Assembly: GCA_013288685.1 (NCBI GenBank)
Contig: JABDBM010000002.1
Coordinates: forward strand, 1-64,000
DNA from: Bacteroidota bacterium
GTDB taxonomy: Bacteria > Bacteroidota > Bacteroidia > Sphingobacteriales > Sphingobacteriaceae
Reading direction: 5' to 3'
DNA length: 64,000 nucleotides
Each line of letters opens with the position of its first letter. The stretch's first letter is position 1. The notes below the pieces were generated by a model. It was not told where the DNA came from. It searched no databases and saw nothing but the letters and a program-made list of their open reading frames with translations. Position numbers and translations under genes: made by a program. Below, piece by piece: positions 1 to 8,898 of the stretch.

Positions 1-327
1 AATGCCCTTGATGGTCAGCTCACCTTCAACATGGTTGTCCAAAACTTCGGTTATCAGCAAAGTTGCATCAGGATATTTTTCCGATGAGAAAAAATCGTCA
101 GAAGCCAGGTGGCCGAAGAACTGGGCGTTGGTTGCAGGATCGGTTACATCCAGTATTTTTATGGATGTTGTGTCGATGGTGATCTTACCCCCTGCAAGCT
201 TACCATCGTTAAAAACGAGTTCACCTGCCTTAATGTCAATGGTGCCATTGTGTGCACCGGTTACTTTTCTGCCTACCCAATCAATATTACTTTGGGCGCT
301 TACGATTTCAAATTTTTGAGTTTTCAT
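1..327 (-). CDS. YceI family protein (partial, C-terminus outside window)
   Basis: The first 109 codons of a YceI-family lipocalin-like protein are present; the gene runs off the left edge. The visible part begins MKTQKFEIVSAQSNIDWVG and contains the family pattern of an N-terminal beta strand ending in W-x-G-x-K-V-x-G-x-H-x-G, then FFGHLASDDFF and SEKYPDA, which lie on the barrel that binds an isoprenoid-like lipid in characterised members. No signal peptide is visible, so it is probably cytoplasmic, unlike E. coli YceI. Start: ATG at 325-327, about 26 bases below a promoter-like box and 56 bases below a TGTGA-N6-TCACA palindrome. Control by a Crp/Fnr-type protein is therefore likely, possibly the one encoded at 8937-9500. 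Family assignment is firm; ligand unknown. Confidence 0.85.
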   Translation of the reverse strand, partial: MKTQKFEIVSAQSNIDWVGRKVTGAHNGTIDIKAGELVFNDGKLAGGKITIDTTSIKILDVTDPATNAQFFGHLASDDFFSSEKYPDATLLITEVLDNHVEGELTIKGI

Positions 328-352
328 GTTTTTATTTTTTTTTACTATATAA

Positions 353-360
353 CAAAGTAC
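353..360 (-). promoter_or_regulatory. Promoter -7 box of the YceI gene
   Basis: Read on the minus strand the bases are GTACTTTG, close to the Bacteroidota -7 consensus TAnnTTTG (one base short between TA and TTTG). The TTTG ends exactly 37.5 bases from the centre of the palindrome at 383-398. The same distance separates the palindrome and TTTG in front of the dehydrogenase at 8119-8820, which supports both calls. Confidence 0.5.
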
Positions 361-382
361 GGTTGCGTTTTTAAGGTAACTG

Positions 383-398
383 TGTGACCTATATCACA
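383..398. promoter_or_regulatory. Crp/Fnr-type operator, proximal (TGTGACCTATATCACA)
   Basis: Perfect TGTGA-N6-TCACA palindrome. Its centre lies about 44 bases upstream of the transcription start predicted from the box at 353-360, near the position used by class II CRP activators. The minus-strand sequence GTGATATAGGTCACACA is shared, with one change, with the site at 8899-8914. Confidence 0.65.
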
Positions 399-419
399 TT
401 TAAAATCAAACTTGATTTA

Positions 420-435
420 TGTGATCTGCGTCACA
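420..435. promoter_or_regulatory. Crp/Fnr-type operator, distal (TGTGATCTGCGTCACA)
   Basis: Second perfect TGTGA-N6-TCACA palindrome, centred 37 bases from the proximal one, about three and a half helical turns. Tandem sites of this kind often bind two regulator dimers. Whether both are used here cannot be seen from the sequence. Confidence 0.6.
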
Positions 436-990
436 TACAGTCATGGTGCGAACACTAATTTCCTGCCGGTGTCTTGTGGTGCAGGGTAACTTTATAGTAT
501 TCATATTAATGTAAAATTCACCGTGCTTCACAAGCGCATTTAAAACAGTCGCGTATCCTGCATTCCACTATCGTGCCATTCAATAACTACCTTATAATCA
601 ATAATTTGAAGAATTTATTCAGTTCGTAGAACCTTTAAATATCATGAAACAGGAAGATTGGACTTGAGATGTCGTGGTACCAAATAATGTTAGGGATTAA
701 GAAAAAAAGCAAGATTTTTTTTTCTCGAAAAAATTTTAGAAATTTATTTAAAGTTTCAAAATCACCTATTGATCAAGGTGATTTATTGCTGCTGAAATTT
801 TCATTAGCTATCATTTCAACGGGTATCAACAGCCTGTTTTTCGGAAGGGATGTTTGACTTATCCTGGATGTAAACAATGTAGAAGGGACTCTTTAGTAGC
901 TAACTACACCCCGGTGCCTATGAAAAGATGCGCCTTTTATAATATTTATTTTAATCGCATTATCCGTTACAGCACACATAATTGTTAATT
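436..990. other. Intergenic region without a recognised gene
   Basis: About 550 bases between the YceI operators and the first sensor kinase. The only open frame (669-857) has no coding character. A hairpin with a 7-bp stem (ATCACCT at 761-767, AGGTGAT at 776-782) is present without a T-tract. The promoter of the kinase operon should lie in the last 150 bases, but I see no convincing TTTG/TAnnTTTG pair. Confidence 0.5.
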
Positions 991-3465
991 ATGATTAAAA
1001 GATCTTTCTTAGCCCTGACGATTTTTTTTATTTGTTTTTTTTGTTTTAAAGCAGCGGCTCAAACCGTAGCGTTTCATAGGCCATCCGAATACAAATTAAC
1101 CTGGCAGCGCTTGCTTTTGCAGTTAAGCTCAACATACTTCACGGTTGTAACAGAAAACCAGACCGACCTCGACAGCAGCCTCCTTTATACCAGCCATTCT
1201 TTAGGTTTGAGCCGTCTTCCGGTGATTGCCGAAGGCATCAATGACCCTGATCTAACCGATCAGTCAAAATGGATAGATAAAAAAGACCCCAAAAGCGGTA
1301 TGCAATTGTTATTGGGTTCAACGGGAAAAACCCATCTTGAATTATTGGTGCTGCTGGGCGCTTATTATGCATTTCAACCCGACAGTTACCACCATTTTAA
1401 AGACAGCGTTTTATATTTTCTAAACAAAGCCATCAGCGAAAGTAAAATCCAGCGCGACAGGCAATTGGGACACCAGGCCAGCTTATTGATTGGTAAGATG
1501 TATGTGCAGGCTTATGATTTCCAGGATGGCGATCCGGTCTTTGACCGGCTGATAACCGAATGCCACGGCGACGGCGATATTTCGACTGAAGCGAAAGCGC
1601 TGTACTACCGGGGATTGTATACTGCCTTTACCCCTGTTACTACAGCTAAACGGATAAGCTATCTGCAACAGGCCCGGCAATTGTACCATCAGCAAAATAA
1701 TACCGAAGGGGAAATAAATGTATTAACTGATATTTGCTACTTATTTGTGGCGTCCCGACAGTTAGCCAACGCCTACAATGCCTCGCTTGAGGCAGTTGGC
1801 CTTGCAGAATCCATGCGTTTTCCATATACGCATTATAACACGGACGCTATAGCGATGGTTACTATGTTTGAAGGAAAATTCGGCGAACCGCTGAAGTACT
1901 CACTGGAAACGATAAACACAGCCGAGGCAAGCCGCGATAGCGTTGGGTGGGGATATTTTTACAGTCGCCTTGGCACAATGTATTTAACCGAAGACAACAA
2001 ATATGAGGAAGTCCGAAAATACCAGGAGAAAGCAGTGTATAATTTGATGCGGGCCGGCGGTGGCAATGGTTTGTATCTGTCTGTATTCAACCTCGTTAAT
2101 GTGCTTCTTAAGCTTAATCAACTCGATAAAGCCCGGGATATTATTTTTAAGGTTTCAAAAAATGCGCCACCTAAATCGCTTTTGGATAAATTGTTCTCTA
2201 ACCTGGCATTAGCTATTTATTCCATTGATTCGAAACGATATGATGCGGCGCAAAGGCACTTTGAAATGGCGGACAGTATTGAGACGTTACGGGAAAAAGC
2301 CGGGGGGATCGATCGGCGTTCACTGGTAGATTTAGGATTAGGAAATTTATATTTTCTAAAACGCGATTATGTTAAAGCCAAAATATTTTTCGGGCGCTTC
2401 TTCGCCGATCCCTTGCACATAGACGGGACATTGCATAGCGAACTTTCTACTTTAAACAGGTTGATTTATATCGATTCCGTTCGCAATGATCAAACCTCTG
2501 AAATAAGCCACTTCCGGTTACGGCAGCAACTTGCTGATTCCAATTATAAGGTTTCGACGCTCAGACAAGCAGAAGAGCTGCAGGTTAAATATGCCACCGA
2601 AGAAAAAGAGAATCAGCTCACCTCGTTAAATCAAAAAGAGAAGCTTGAGCATGAGAATTTGCAGCAAGCTAACCTGGTAAGAGACGTAACTATATTGGGC
2701 ATTGTGCTGGTATTGATAATCGCCTTATTATTATATAAGCAAAACACATTAAAGCAAAAAAGCAACGAATCAATAACCCATAAAAACGAATTGCTGCAAC
2801 ATTTGCTCACAGAAAAAGAGTGGCTGCTGAAAGAAGTGCACCACCGCGTAAAAAACAACCTGCATACGGTTATTTGCTTGCTGGAATCGCAGGCCCGCTA
2901 CCTCGAAAGCGATGCTTTAAAAGCTATTGAAAACAGCCAACACCGTATTTATGCTATGTCTCTGATCCATCAAAAACTGTATCAGTCCGACGATATAAAA
3001 ACTATTGACATGGCTGCTTATATAGCTGAATTGGCACAATCGCTGCAGGATGGATTTGGCACTTCGAACCAAATTCAGTTCGAACTAAACATCAGTCCTG
3101 TTAATCTTGACATTTCACACGCTATTCCATTGGGGCTAATAATTAATGAGGCCGTAACTAACTCAATTAAGTACGCTTTCCCAAATAACGCGAAAGGCGA
3201 AATTTCGATTTCGATGACAGAAGATGATGGGCTGATAAAATTGGAACTTGCAGATAATGGAATCGGAATGCCGGAAATTGACCCTGAAGCGGAGCCGGAG
3301 TCGATGGGGCTGCGGTTAATGCAAGGGCTAAGTGAAGATATTGACGCTGATATTACCTTTGAGATTAACAACGGCACCCGGATAATGATCGTTTTTAAGT
3401 GGGATCTGCTAAACGCTCCTGAAAATCTTTTGACATCATCTAAAACAACAGAGGCATGGTTATGA
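991..3465 (+). CDS. TPR-containing HisKA_2 sensor histidine kinase
   Basis: 824-residue sensor kinase. Residues 1-24 form a signal peptide (MIKRSFLALTIFFICFF, then AAAQ). Roughly residues 60-480 are helical and TPR-like and lie outside the membrane. A coiled coil (about 515-560) leads to one membrane segment near 566-584. The cytoplasmic part has a HisKA_2 domain with KEVHHRVKNN (phospho-accepting His near residue 617) and an ATPase domain with NEAVTNSIKYAF, DNGIGMP and GLRLMQGL. The ATG at 991 is preferred to the TTG at 982 because it leads straight into the signal peptide. It overlaps the next kinase, a close paralogue, and the two share the downstream sigma54-type regulator, its probable phosphorylation target. 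The signal sensed is unknown. Confidence 0.9.
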   Translation: MIKRSFLALTIFFICFFCFKAAAQTVAFHRPSEYKLTWQRLLLQLSSTYFTVVTENQTDLDSSLLYTSHSLGLSRLPVIAEGINDPDLTDQSKWIDKKDPKSGMQLLLGSTGKTHLELLVLLGAYYAFQPDSYHHFKDSVLYFLNKAISESKIQRDRQLGHQASLLIGKMYVQAYDFQDGDPVFDRLITECHGDGDISTEAKALYYRGLYTAFTPVTTAKRISYLQQARQLYHQQNNTEGEINVLTDICYLFVASRQLANAYNASLEAVGLAESMRFPYTHYNTDAIAMVTMFEGKFGEPLKYSLETINTAEASRDSVGWGYFYSRLGTMYLTEDNKYEEVRKYQEKAVYNLMRAGGGNGLYLSVFNLVNVLLKLNQLDKARDIIFKVSKNAPPKSLLDKLFSNLALAIYSIDSKRYDAAQRHFEMADSIETLREKAGGIDRRSLVDLGLGNLYFLKRDYVKAKIFFGRFFADPLHIDGTLHSELSTLNRLIYIDSVRNDQTSEISHFRLRQQLADSNYKVSTLRQAEELQVKYATEEKENQLTSLNQKEKLEHENLQQANLVRDVTILGIVLVLIIALLLYKQNTLKQKSNESITHKNELLQHLLTEKEWLLKEVHHRVKNNLHTVICLLESQARYLESDALKAIENSQHRIYAMSLIHQKLYQSDDIKTIDMAAYIAELAQSLQDGFGTSNQIQFELNISPVNLDISHAIPLGLIINEAVTNSIKYAFPNNAKGEISISMTEDDGLIKLELADNGIGMPEIDPEAEPESMGLRLMQGLSEDIDADITFEINNGTRIMIVFKWDLLNAPENLLTSSKTTEAWL

Positions 3466-5744
3466 AAAGAGTCATCTTTACCTTGTATCTGCTGGTTGCC
3501 TTCATGGTTGTATTATTTATTTTCCTAGGACCGGCTGCGCAGGCACAGGGCCGCCGTTATCAGGATTCGTTACACGTGGCCTTAAATAAAGCAGTAACTG
3601 ATACCGATCGTCTTAATACGATGGTACAACTTGCTATAGCCTACTCGGACAGGCCGGATGTTAAAATTAACCTTGATAGTGCCACTTTTTATTTGAGTCA
3701 GGCACAAAAACTTTATAAAAAAAAATATGGGGTATCGACTCAGCACTATATAAGTATCCAATCTGCAAAAATTAATTGTAAACGATATCCTGATCGCGAC
3801 TTAACCTCCCAGTTTTTAACGATAATAAACGATTGCAGAGCAACCGGCGATAAACTTATGGAACAGGACGCCTGGATTGAACTGTCTTATACTCCTTATA
3901 CCAATCAAAAGCCGGAAACTTTCAAGTTAAGCTGTTATCAACATGCGCTGACATTATGCCATGAGCTGAACAACCCGCTGCAATTAAATTATAGGCGTCT
4001 GATAGCTGATATTTATCTTCATGAGCTCAAGTATGACCTGGCTGAAAACGAGTTGCTTCAAATATTAAAAGACCCAAAAGCGAATTCTACAGATATAATG
4101 CAAAGCAGTGATCTTATAACTGCCGTGTATATTGCAAAAGGCGATTATGATAAGGCGCTTTCTTACGCACTGAAAACAGAAAAAACGATGGAAATGAGCG
4201 GTGACTCTGCGTATGCCGCGGTTTATTACGGGCGCCTTGAACTTATCTACAATAGTTTAGGGAAAATACCTCAAAGTCTTCATTGGGCCAAAAAAGCCAT
4301 GAACAATATAATTATAACCAAAAATCTGCCAGCCCTATTCCCTTTTAGTAACTGCGTGGTTAAATGTTTAATACAAGAAAAGAAACCACAGGAAGCTTTA
4401 AACTACATCCTGGATATAAGAGCCAGGTACAAACCGTCGAGCTTAGAAGATGAGCGGTTTGTGCGAAAAGAATTTGGCGACTGTTATTATGCACTTAAAA
4501 AATACGGTTTGGCTGAAAAAAGTTATCTCGCAATGGTAAAGCTGGCCAACGAAAAAAGTAATATCCCCATTGAACAGAGGGCCTCTGATTATCATACAAT
4601 GGGGGATTTTTATATTAACACTAAAAACTATAAAGAAGCAAAGAAATATTTGTTGGAAGCGTTAAAGGATTTCAAGGTATACGGATGGATCAGTTTTACA
4701 AAAGATGTCCATTTTTCACTTTTTAAGGCGGATTCTGCTTTAGGAAATTACCAATCGGCAATAGCACATTTACAGGAAAGCAACAAATTGAAAGATTCTA
4801 TATTCAATATTGCCAAAAACAAACAGGTAGAAGAACTGAATATATCGTACCAAACAGCAGAAAGGGAAAAGGACCTTAAGCTGGTGCAGAACAAAGAAAA
4901 ACTGGAATATGTACAATTACAGCATACCGAAACTACCCGTAACTGGATCATCGCGGGATCGGCGCTATTATTGGTAATTGCCGGGTTACTTTACAGGCAA
5001 AGCAGGTCAAGAAGGCTGACTAATAAGCTAATTACCCATAAAAATGAGGTTATCACACATAAAAACAACCTTCTCCAAAACCTTGTTACCGAAAAAGAGT
5101 GGCTGCTGAAAGAAGTGCACCATAGGGTGAAGAATAACCTGCATTCAGTCATCTGTTTGCTAGAATCACAGGCAGCTTACCTTGAAAATGATGCTTTAAA
5201 GGCCATTGAGGAAAGCCAGCACCGCATTTATGCCATGTCATTAATCCACCAAAAATTATACCAGTCGGATGATATCAAATCCATTGATATGGCTGTATAT
5301 ATTCCCGAACTGGTAAAGTCGCTGGAGGATGGCTTTGATAGTTCAAAGCAAATCGAATTCAAACTAAAGATCGGGCCTATAAGCCTTAGCCTGTCACATG
5401 CCATCCCATTAGGGCTGATCATCAATGAAGCCGTAACCAATTCCATAAAATATGCTTTTCCAAATAACAGAAAAGGTGAGATTTCCATTTTGATGGTTAA
5501 TGATGGAGACCGCATAAAATTGGAACTGGCCGACAATGGTATTGGAATGCCGGAAATTGATCATGAAGCAGAACCGGAGTCGCTGGGGCTGCGGCTAATG
5601 CAGGGGTTGAGTGAAGATATTGATGCTGATATTAGTTTTGAAATTAGAAACGGAACTAAGATCACCATCCTATTTGAACACGATGCGTTAAATGATCCGG
5701 AAAGCCTTTTGAAATTAACTGAAATAAAGGAAGAGTACGTATGA
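3462..5744 (+). CDS. TPR-containing HisKA_2 sensor histidine kinase (paralogue)
   Basis: 760-residue kinase with the same plan as its upstream neighbour: signal peptide or anchor (residues 1-28, ending AAQAQG), TPR-like region to about residue 440, coiled coil, membrane segment near 493-512, HisKA_2 domain with KEVHHRVKNN (His near residue 553), and an ATPase domain with NEAVTNSIKYAF and DNGIGMP. The catalytic halves of the two kinases are almost the same while the sensory halves differ greatly, which points to tandem duplication followed by sensor divergence. Start: the ATG at 3462 overlaps the previous stop as ATGA and has AGAGG seven bases upstream; the ATG at 3456 is an alternative. It overlaps the response regulator gene by four bases. 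Confidence 0.9.
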   Translation: MKRVIFTLYLLVAFMVVLFIFLGPAAQAQGRRYQDSLHVALNKAVTDTDRLNTMVQLAIAYSDRPDVKINLDSATFYLSQAQKLYKKKYGVSTQHYISIQSAKINCKRYPDRDLTSQFLTIINDCRATGDKLMEQDAWIELSYTPYTNQKPETFKLSCYQHALTLCHELNNPLQLNYRRLIADIYLHELKYDLAENELLQILKDPKANSTDIMQSSDLITAVYIAKGDYDKALSYALKTEKTMEMSGDSAYAAVYYGRLELIYNSLGKIPQSLHWAKKAMNNIIITKNLPALFPFSNCVVKCLIQEKKPQEALNYILDIRARYKPSSLEDERFVRKEFGDCYYALKKYGLAEKSYLAMVKLANEKSNIPIEQRASDYHTMGDFYINTKNYKEAKKYLLEALKDFKVYGWISFTKDVHFSLFKADSALGNYQSAIAHLQESNKLKDSIFNIAKNKQVEELNISYQTAEREKDLKLVQNKEKLEYVQLQHTETTRNWIIAGSALLLVIAGLLYRQSRSRRLTNKLITHKNEVITHKNNLLQNLVTEKEWLLKEVHHRVKNNLHSVICLLESQAAYLENDALKAIEESQHRIYAMSLIHQKLYQSDDIKSIDMAVYIPELVKSLEDGFDSSKQIEFKLKIGPISLSLSHAIPLGLIINEAVTNSIKYAFPNNRKGEISILMVNDGDRIKLELADNGIGMPEIDHEAEPESLGLRLMQGLSEDIDADISFEIRNGTKITILFEHDALNDPESLLKLTEIKEEYV

Positions 5745-7120
5745 ATACAAAAATACTGATTGTTGAGGATCAATTTATTGAAGCGGATAATTTGCGGTCG
5801 ATCCTTAGAAAAACGGGCTACATTGTTTGCAAGATTGCCCGTTCGGTTAATGAAGGGTTGCAAATTATTGAAAGCGAAAAACCAGACATGGTGTTGCTTG
5901 ATATCCGTTTAAAAGGTGAATTAACAGGTATTGACCTTGCCAAAATATTACGGGATAGAAATATCGCTTTTGTGTATTTATCAGCGAACTCAAACAAGCA
6001 AATTCTTGACGCTGCAAAGGCTACCAAACCATATGGCTTCCTGGTAAAACCCTTTCGCGAAAAAGATGTATTGGTGATGCTGGATGTTGCCTGGTATTTA
6101 CATCGCCAAAACCAGGGCTTAGCTACTAATGCAAAGTCTTCATCAGGCAGCTTGCCCGCAAATGGATTCAAAGAAATTGTCGGCGCCAGCGAAAGTATGC
6201 GCGAAGTATTGGATAATGTTAAAATAGTAGGTACATCAGACATATCGGTGCTGATATTAGGGGAAAGCGGCACGGGAAAAGAATTGATAGCGCAAAGTAT
6301 TCATCGCATATCGTCCAGGAAATCAAAGCCATTTGTAGCGGTTAATTGTGCTGCCCTGCCCGCAAACTTAATAGAGTCAGAGCTGTTCGGGCACGAAAAG
6401 GGTGCGTTTACCGGCGCGACAGATAAAAGAACAGGAAAGTTTGAACAGGGAAACGAAGGCACCGTCTTTTTAGATGAGATTGGCGAACTGCCGCTTGAAT
6501 TGCAGGTGAAGCTCTTAAGAGTATTACAGGAAAAGGAAATAGAACCGATCGGGGGCCGGGCGAAAAAGGTGGATGTCCGTATCATAGCGGCAACCAACAG
6601 GAACCTGGAAGGAGAAATAGCTGCGGGCAAATTCAGGCTCGACCTTTACTATCGCATCAATATTTTCCCTATAACACTGCCGCCATTGCGGGAGCGGAAA
6701 GAGGACATTGTATCCCTCGCCAATCATTTTGTTAATATTTATGCCCGGAAGGAAAACAAAATAATTACGGGGGTGGCAGATCATGTGATACATTCGATGC
6801 TAAATTATGACTGGCCCGGCAATATAAGAGAGTTGGAGAATTTAATGGCGCGAAGTGTTCTGCTTACTACCGGGCCGATTGTTAATTCACTGAAATTACC
6901 TGGGCAAAGCACTCCAACCTCGGCGGGGCCGAAGGGGCGTATTAAAAGCATGACCGAAAACGAACGTGATCATATCCTGTCGGCACTTGAGCGCTGCAGT
7001 TGGAGAATATATGGGCAAGGTGGTGCGGCGGAGTTACTCGAACTCAACCCCTCTACATTAAACTCGCGAATGAAAAAATTGGGTATCGAAAAAAAATATT
7101 CAAAAAACGGCGAAAATTAA
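5741..7120 (+). CDS. Sigma54-dependent response regulator (REC-AAA-HTH, NtrC type)
   Basis: 459-residue NtrC-family regulator. Receiver domain (residues 1-120) with the acidic pair in VEDQ, phospho-acceptor Asp54 in LLDIRLKG, Ser in YLSAN and Lys in VKPF. AAA+ domain (about 145-370) with Walker A GESGTGKE, the sigma54-contact loop GAFTGA (near residue 221) and Walker B VFLDEIGE. A Fis-type helix-turn-helix closes the protein (about 425-455, LNPSTLNSRMKKLGI). It overlaps the second kinase gene as ATGA, so the three genes form one unit, and its receiver closely resembles that of the regulator at 60657-62606. It should activate sigma54 (RpoN) promoters; I found no clear GG-N10-GC promoter near it. 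Confidence 0.93.
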   Translation: MNTKILIVEDQFIEADNLRSILRKTGYIVCKIARSVNEGLQIIESEKPDMVLLDIRLKGELTGIDLAKILRDRNIAFVYLSANSNKQILDAAKATKPYGFLVKPFREKDVLVMLDVAWYLHRQNQGLATNAKSSSGSLPANGFKEIVGASESMREVLDNVKIVGTSDISVLILGESGTGKELIAQSIHRISSRKSKPFVAVNCAALPANLIESELFGHEKGAFTGATDKRTGKFEQGNEGTVFLDEIGELPLELQVKLLRVLQEKEIEPIGGRAKKVDVRIIAATNRNLEGEIAAGKFRLDLYYRINIFPITLPPLRERKEDIVSLANHFVNIYARKENKIITGVADHVIHSMLNYDWPGNIRELENLMARSVLLTTGPIVNSLKLPGQSTPTSAGPKGRIKSMTENERDHILSALERCSWRIYGQGGAAELLELNPSTLNSRMKKLGIEKKYSKNGEN

Positions 7121-7227
7121 TTTTCCCTGAACCTCGAAATCCATTGCCCTCCGTCATTAACGGGCAATTAATTTGTCATTCCATAACCATATGTTTTAAA
7201 GGCATAATCTGTTGTTCAGCAACACCC

Positions 7228-7235
7228 TAAATTTG
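7228..7235 (+). promoter_or_regulatory. Promoter -7 box (TAAATTTG)
   Basis: Exact match to the Bacteroidota TAnnTTTG element, with a TTG 13 bases upstream (7212-7214) as a weak -33 candidate. The predicted start of transcription near 7242 gives a leader of about 14 bases before the ATG at 7256. Confidence 0.5.
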
Positions 7236-7255
7236 CGACAATAAATATAATTGCC

Positions 7256-7987
7256 ATGGAAAATATTAAGAATAAAGTTATCGTGATTACTGGTGCCAGC
7301 AGTGGTATAGGTGCAGGTGCTGCCCGAAAATTGGCCGCGCTTGGTGCAAATGTAGTATTGGCAGCGCGCAGGGAAGAGCAACTAAAAACGCTTGTGCAAG
7401 AACTGGGCGACAATTCCATTTATGTATTAACCGATGTAAGTAAACGCGCAGACCTGGACAATTTGGTACAAACAGCAATTGCAAAGTTTGGGCAAGTTGA
7501 TGTATTATGGAACAACGCCGGTATTATGCCTCTTTCTTTTTTTGACGAAGGGCATGTTGAAGAATGGGACCGCATGATTGACATCAATATTAAGGGCGTG
7601 CTTTATGGTATAAATGCCGTGTTGCCGCATATGCTGCAGCGCGGAGAGGGACATATCTTGGCTACCTCCTCTGTTGGAGGCTTGAAAACATCGCCTGGTA
7701 TCGGGGTTTACTCAGGAACTAAATTTGCGGTGAGGGCCATTATGGAAACGCTACGCGAAGAAGTTGCCCAAACCATAAAAGTTACTACCATTTTTCCCGG
7801 TGCAACGCAATCGGAACTGGGGAATGATATTACGAGTCCCAAAATTAAAGCACTGTACGGAAATTTAAAAGGCATGCCTAAAATGGATGAAGAAGCTATT
7901 GCCAATGCTGTTGTATACGCAATAAGCCAGCCAGGCAATATCAATGTAAACGACATCGTGCTAAGGCCATTGGGACAAACCCGGTAA
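7256..7987 (+). CDS. SDR family oxidoreductase (classical, intact triad)
   Basis: 243-residue classical short-chain dehydrogenase. The N-terminal Rossmann motif TGASSGIG (residues 12-19) is followed by NNAGIMP and the catalytic set: Ser in ATSSVGG and Y-S-G-T-K near residues 152-156. An Arg in VVLAARRE after the second strand suggests NADP preference. It resembles the YdfG/serine-dehydrogenase-like SDRs common in Bacteroidota; the substrate cannot be told. It has its own promoter and converges on another SDR gene at 8119-8820 that lacks these catalytic residues. Confidence 0.88.
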   Translation: MENIKNKVIVITGASSGIGAGAARKLAALGANVVLAARREEQLKTLVQELGDNSIYVLTDVSKRADLDNLVQTAIAKFGQVDVLWNNAGIMPLSFFDEGHVEEWDRMIDINIKGVLYGINAVLPHMLQRGEGHILATSSVGGLKTSPGIGVYSGTKFAVRAIMETLREEVAQTIKVTTIFPGATQSELGNDITSPKIKALYGNLKGMPKMDEEAIANAVVYAISQPGNINVNDIVLRPLGQTR

Positions 7988-8097
7988 TGGATTTTCTACC
8001 GGCTGGCTCACAACTCAGGCATTGTTACGCACGCGAGGCTTTTCCCGGAACGCAACGGCAGGCCCCGTTTAGGTTTTTGATAATTATATCATAACCG

Positions 8098-8115
8098 GCA
8101 GGGCAGCCACCCTGC
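8098..8115. terminator. Hairpin between convergent dehydrogenase genes
   Basis: GCAGGG and CCCTGC (6 bp, six-base loop) three bases beyond the stop of the minus-strand gene, between two convergent genes. No T-run follows on either strand, so termination is only likely from position. Confidence 0.3.
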
Positions 8116-8118
8116 TAT

Positions 8119-8820
8119 CTAGGTTGTGATGATGGCTCCGGTAGTAAAATTACTCTTGGCAACGGTGTAGACCATTCGCGCGATATCTTCCACTTCGCCC
8201 ACACCGTTCAATAAATTTAATCCAGCGCTCCGATCTATCATATCACCTTGCATTAGCTTGCGAACCGTTCCTGGCGCTATTGTATTAAACCTAATGTTAT
8301 GTTTCCCGAACTCAGCCGCCAACTGTAGGGTAAGCGAATGTATTGCTCCTGTCGATGCAAGCAGCACTGTAGTTGTAGCACCTCTTGGTACCTGGCATAC
8401 CAACTGCGTACCGATATTGATCACTACACCATGGCCTTGTTTGAGCATTTGTGGAATAATTCCTTGTGTGGTGAAGAAAGTCCCCTTGAAGTTTGTATCC
8501 AAAAACCGGTCGAGATAGGCTTCATCTATATTTAAGAATGACCTGGTTTCAAAAATGGCGGCATTGTTCACCAATACATCTACCGACCCGAATTTCCCAA
8601 CCGCCGTCGCCAATAGTTTGATGCCGGTAACCCTATCGCTAACGTTACCCGCTACCATAGCCAGGTTTTCGCCTCCCCCAAGTTCAAAAAAGACCTCGCT
8701 TAGTTTGTCCGCGGCTAACGAATTGATAACTACATTGTCCCCGTTTTCTAAAAAATGGCGGGCTATTTCTTTACCAATACCTGATGAAACGCCTGTAACA
8801 ATTATCGTTTGCTTTTTCAC
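8119..8820 (-). CDS. SDR-fold protein, catalytic Tyr and Lys missing
   Basis: 233-residue short-chain dehydrogenase-like protein. The cofactor motif TGVSSGIG is intact near the N-terminus and NNAAIF follows. Where the family has Y-x-x-x-K the sequence reads L-L-A-S-T (codons at 8350-8364), and the usual catalytic Ser is Thr (NIGTQLV). All three catalytic positions are therefore replaced while the fold is kept, which suggests a nucleotide-binding pseudo-enzyme. Start: the GTG at 8818-8820 gives the standard SDR N-terminus (KKQTIIVTG). A TTG at 8871 would add 17 unusual residues and would lie upstream of the predicted transcription start. A TGTGA-type site lies upstream, and the Crp/Fnr gene at 8937-9500 is the gene before it on the same strand. 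Confidence 0.82.
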   Translation of the reverse strand: MKKQTIIVTGVSSGIGKEIARHFLENGDNVVINSLAADKLSEVFFELGGGENLAMVAGNVSDRVTGIKLLATAVGKFGSVDVLVNNAAIFETRSFLNIDEAYLDRFLDTNFKGTFFTTQGIIPQMLKQGHGVVINIGTQLVCQVPRGATTTVLLASTGAIHSLTLQLAAEFGKHNIRFNTIAPGTVRKLMQGDMIDRSAGLNLLNGVGEVEDIARMVYTVAKSNFTTGAIITT

Positions 8821-8868
8821 TTTGTTTTTGCCTGCAGCAGTAAAGCCTTTTTCGCTTAATTTACTGTA

Positions 8869-8876
8869 CAAAGTTC
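8869..8876 (-). promoter_or_regulatory. Promoter -7 box of the SDR-like gene (GAACTTTG)
   Basis: Minus-strand GAACTTTG, a partial match to TAnnTTTG. The TTTG ends 37.5 bases from the centre of the operator at 8899-8914, the same spacing as in front of the YceI gene. Transcription would start near 8862, inside the frame of the longer TTG-start version. Confidence 0.5.
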
Positions 8877-8898
8877 GGCAGGATTATTCAGACGGATG

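Noticed and set aside
669-857. Open frame of 62 codons in the left intergenic region
   Set aside because: No coding character, no promoter or ribosome site, composition like the surrounding AT-rich DNA.
8821-8871. N-terminal extension of the SDR-like protein from the TTG at 8871
   Set aside because: The predicted transcription start near 8862 lies inside it and the residues do not match any SDR N-terminus.
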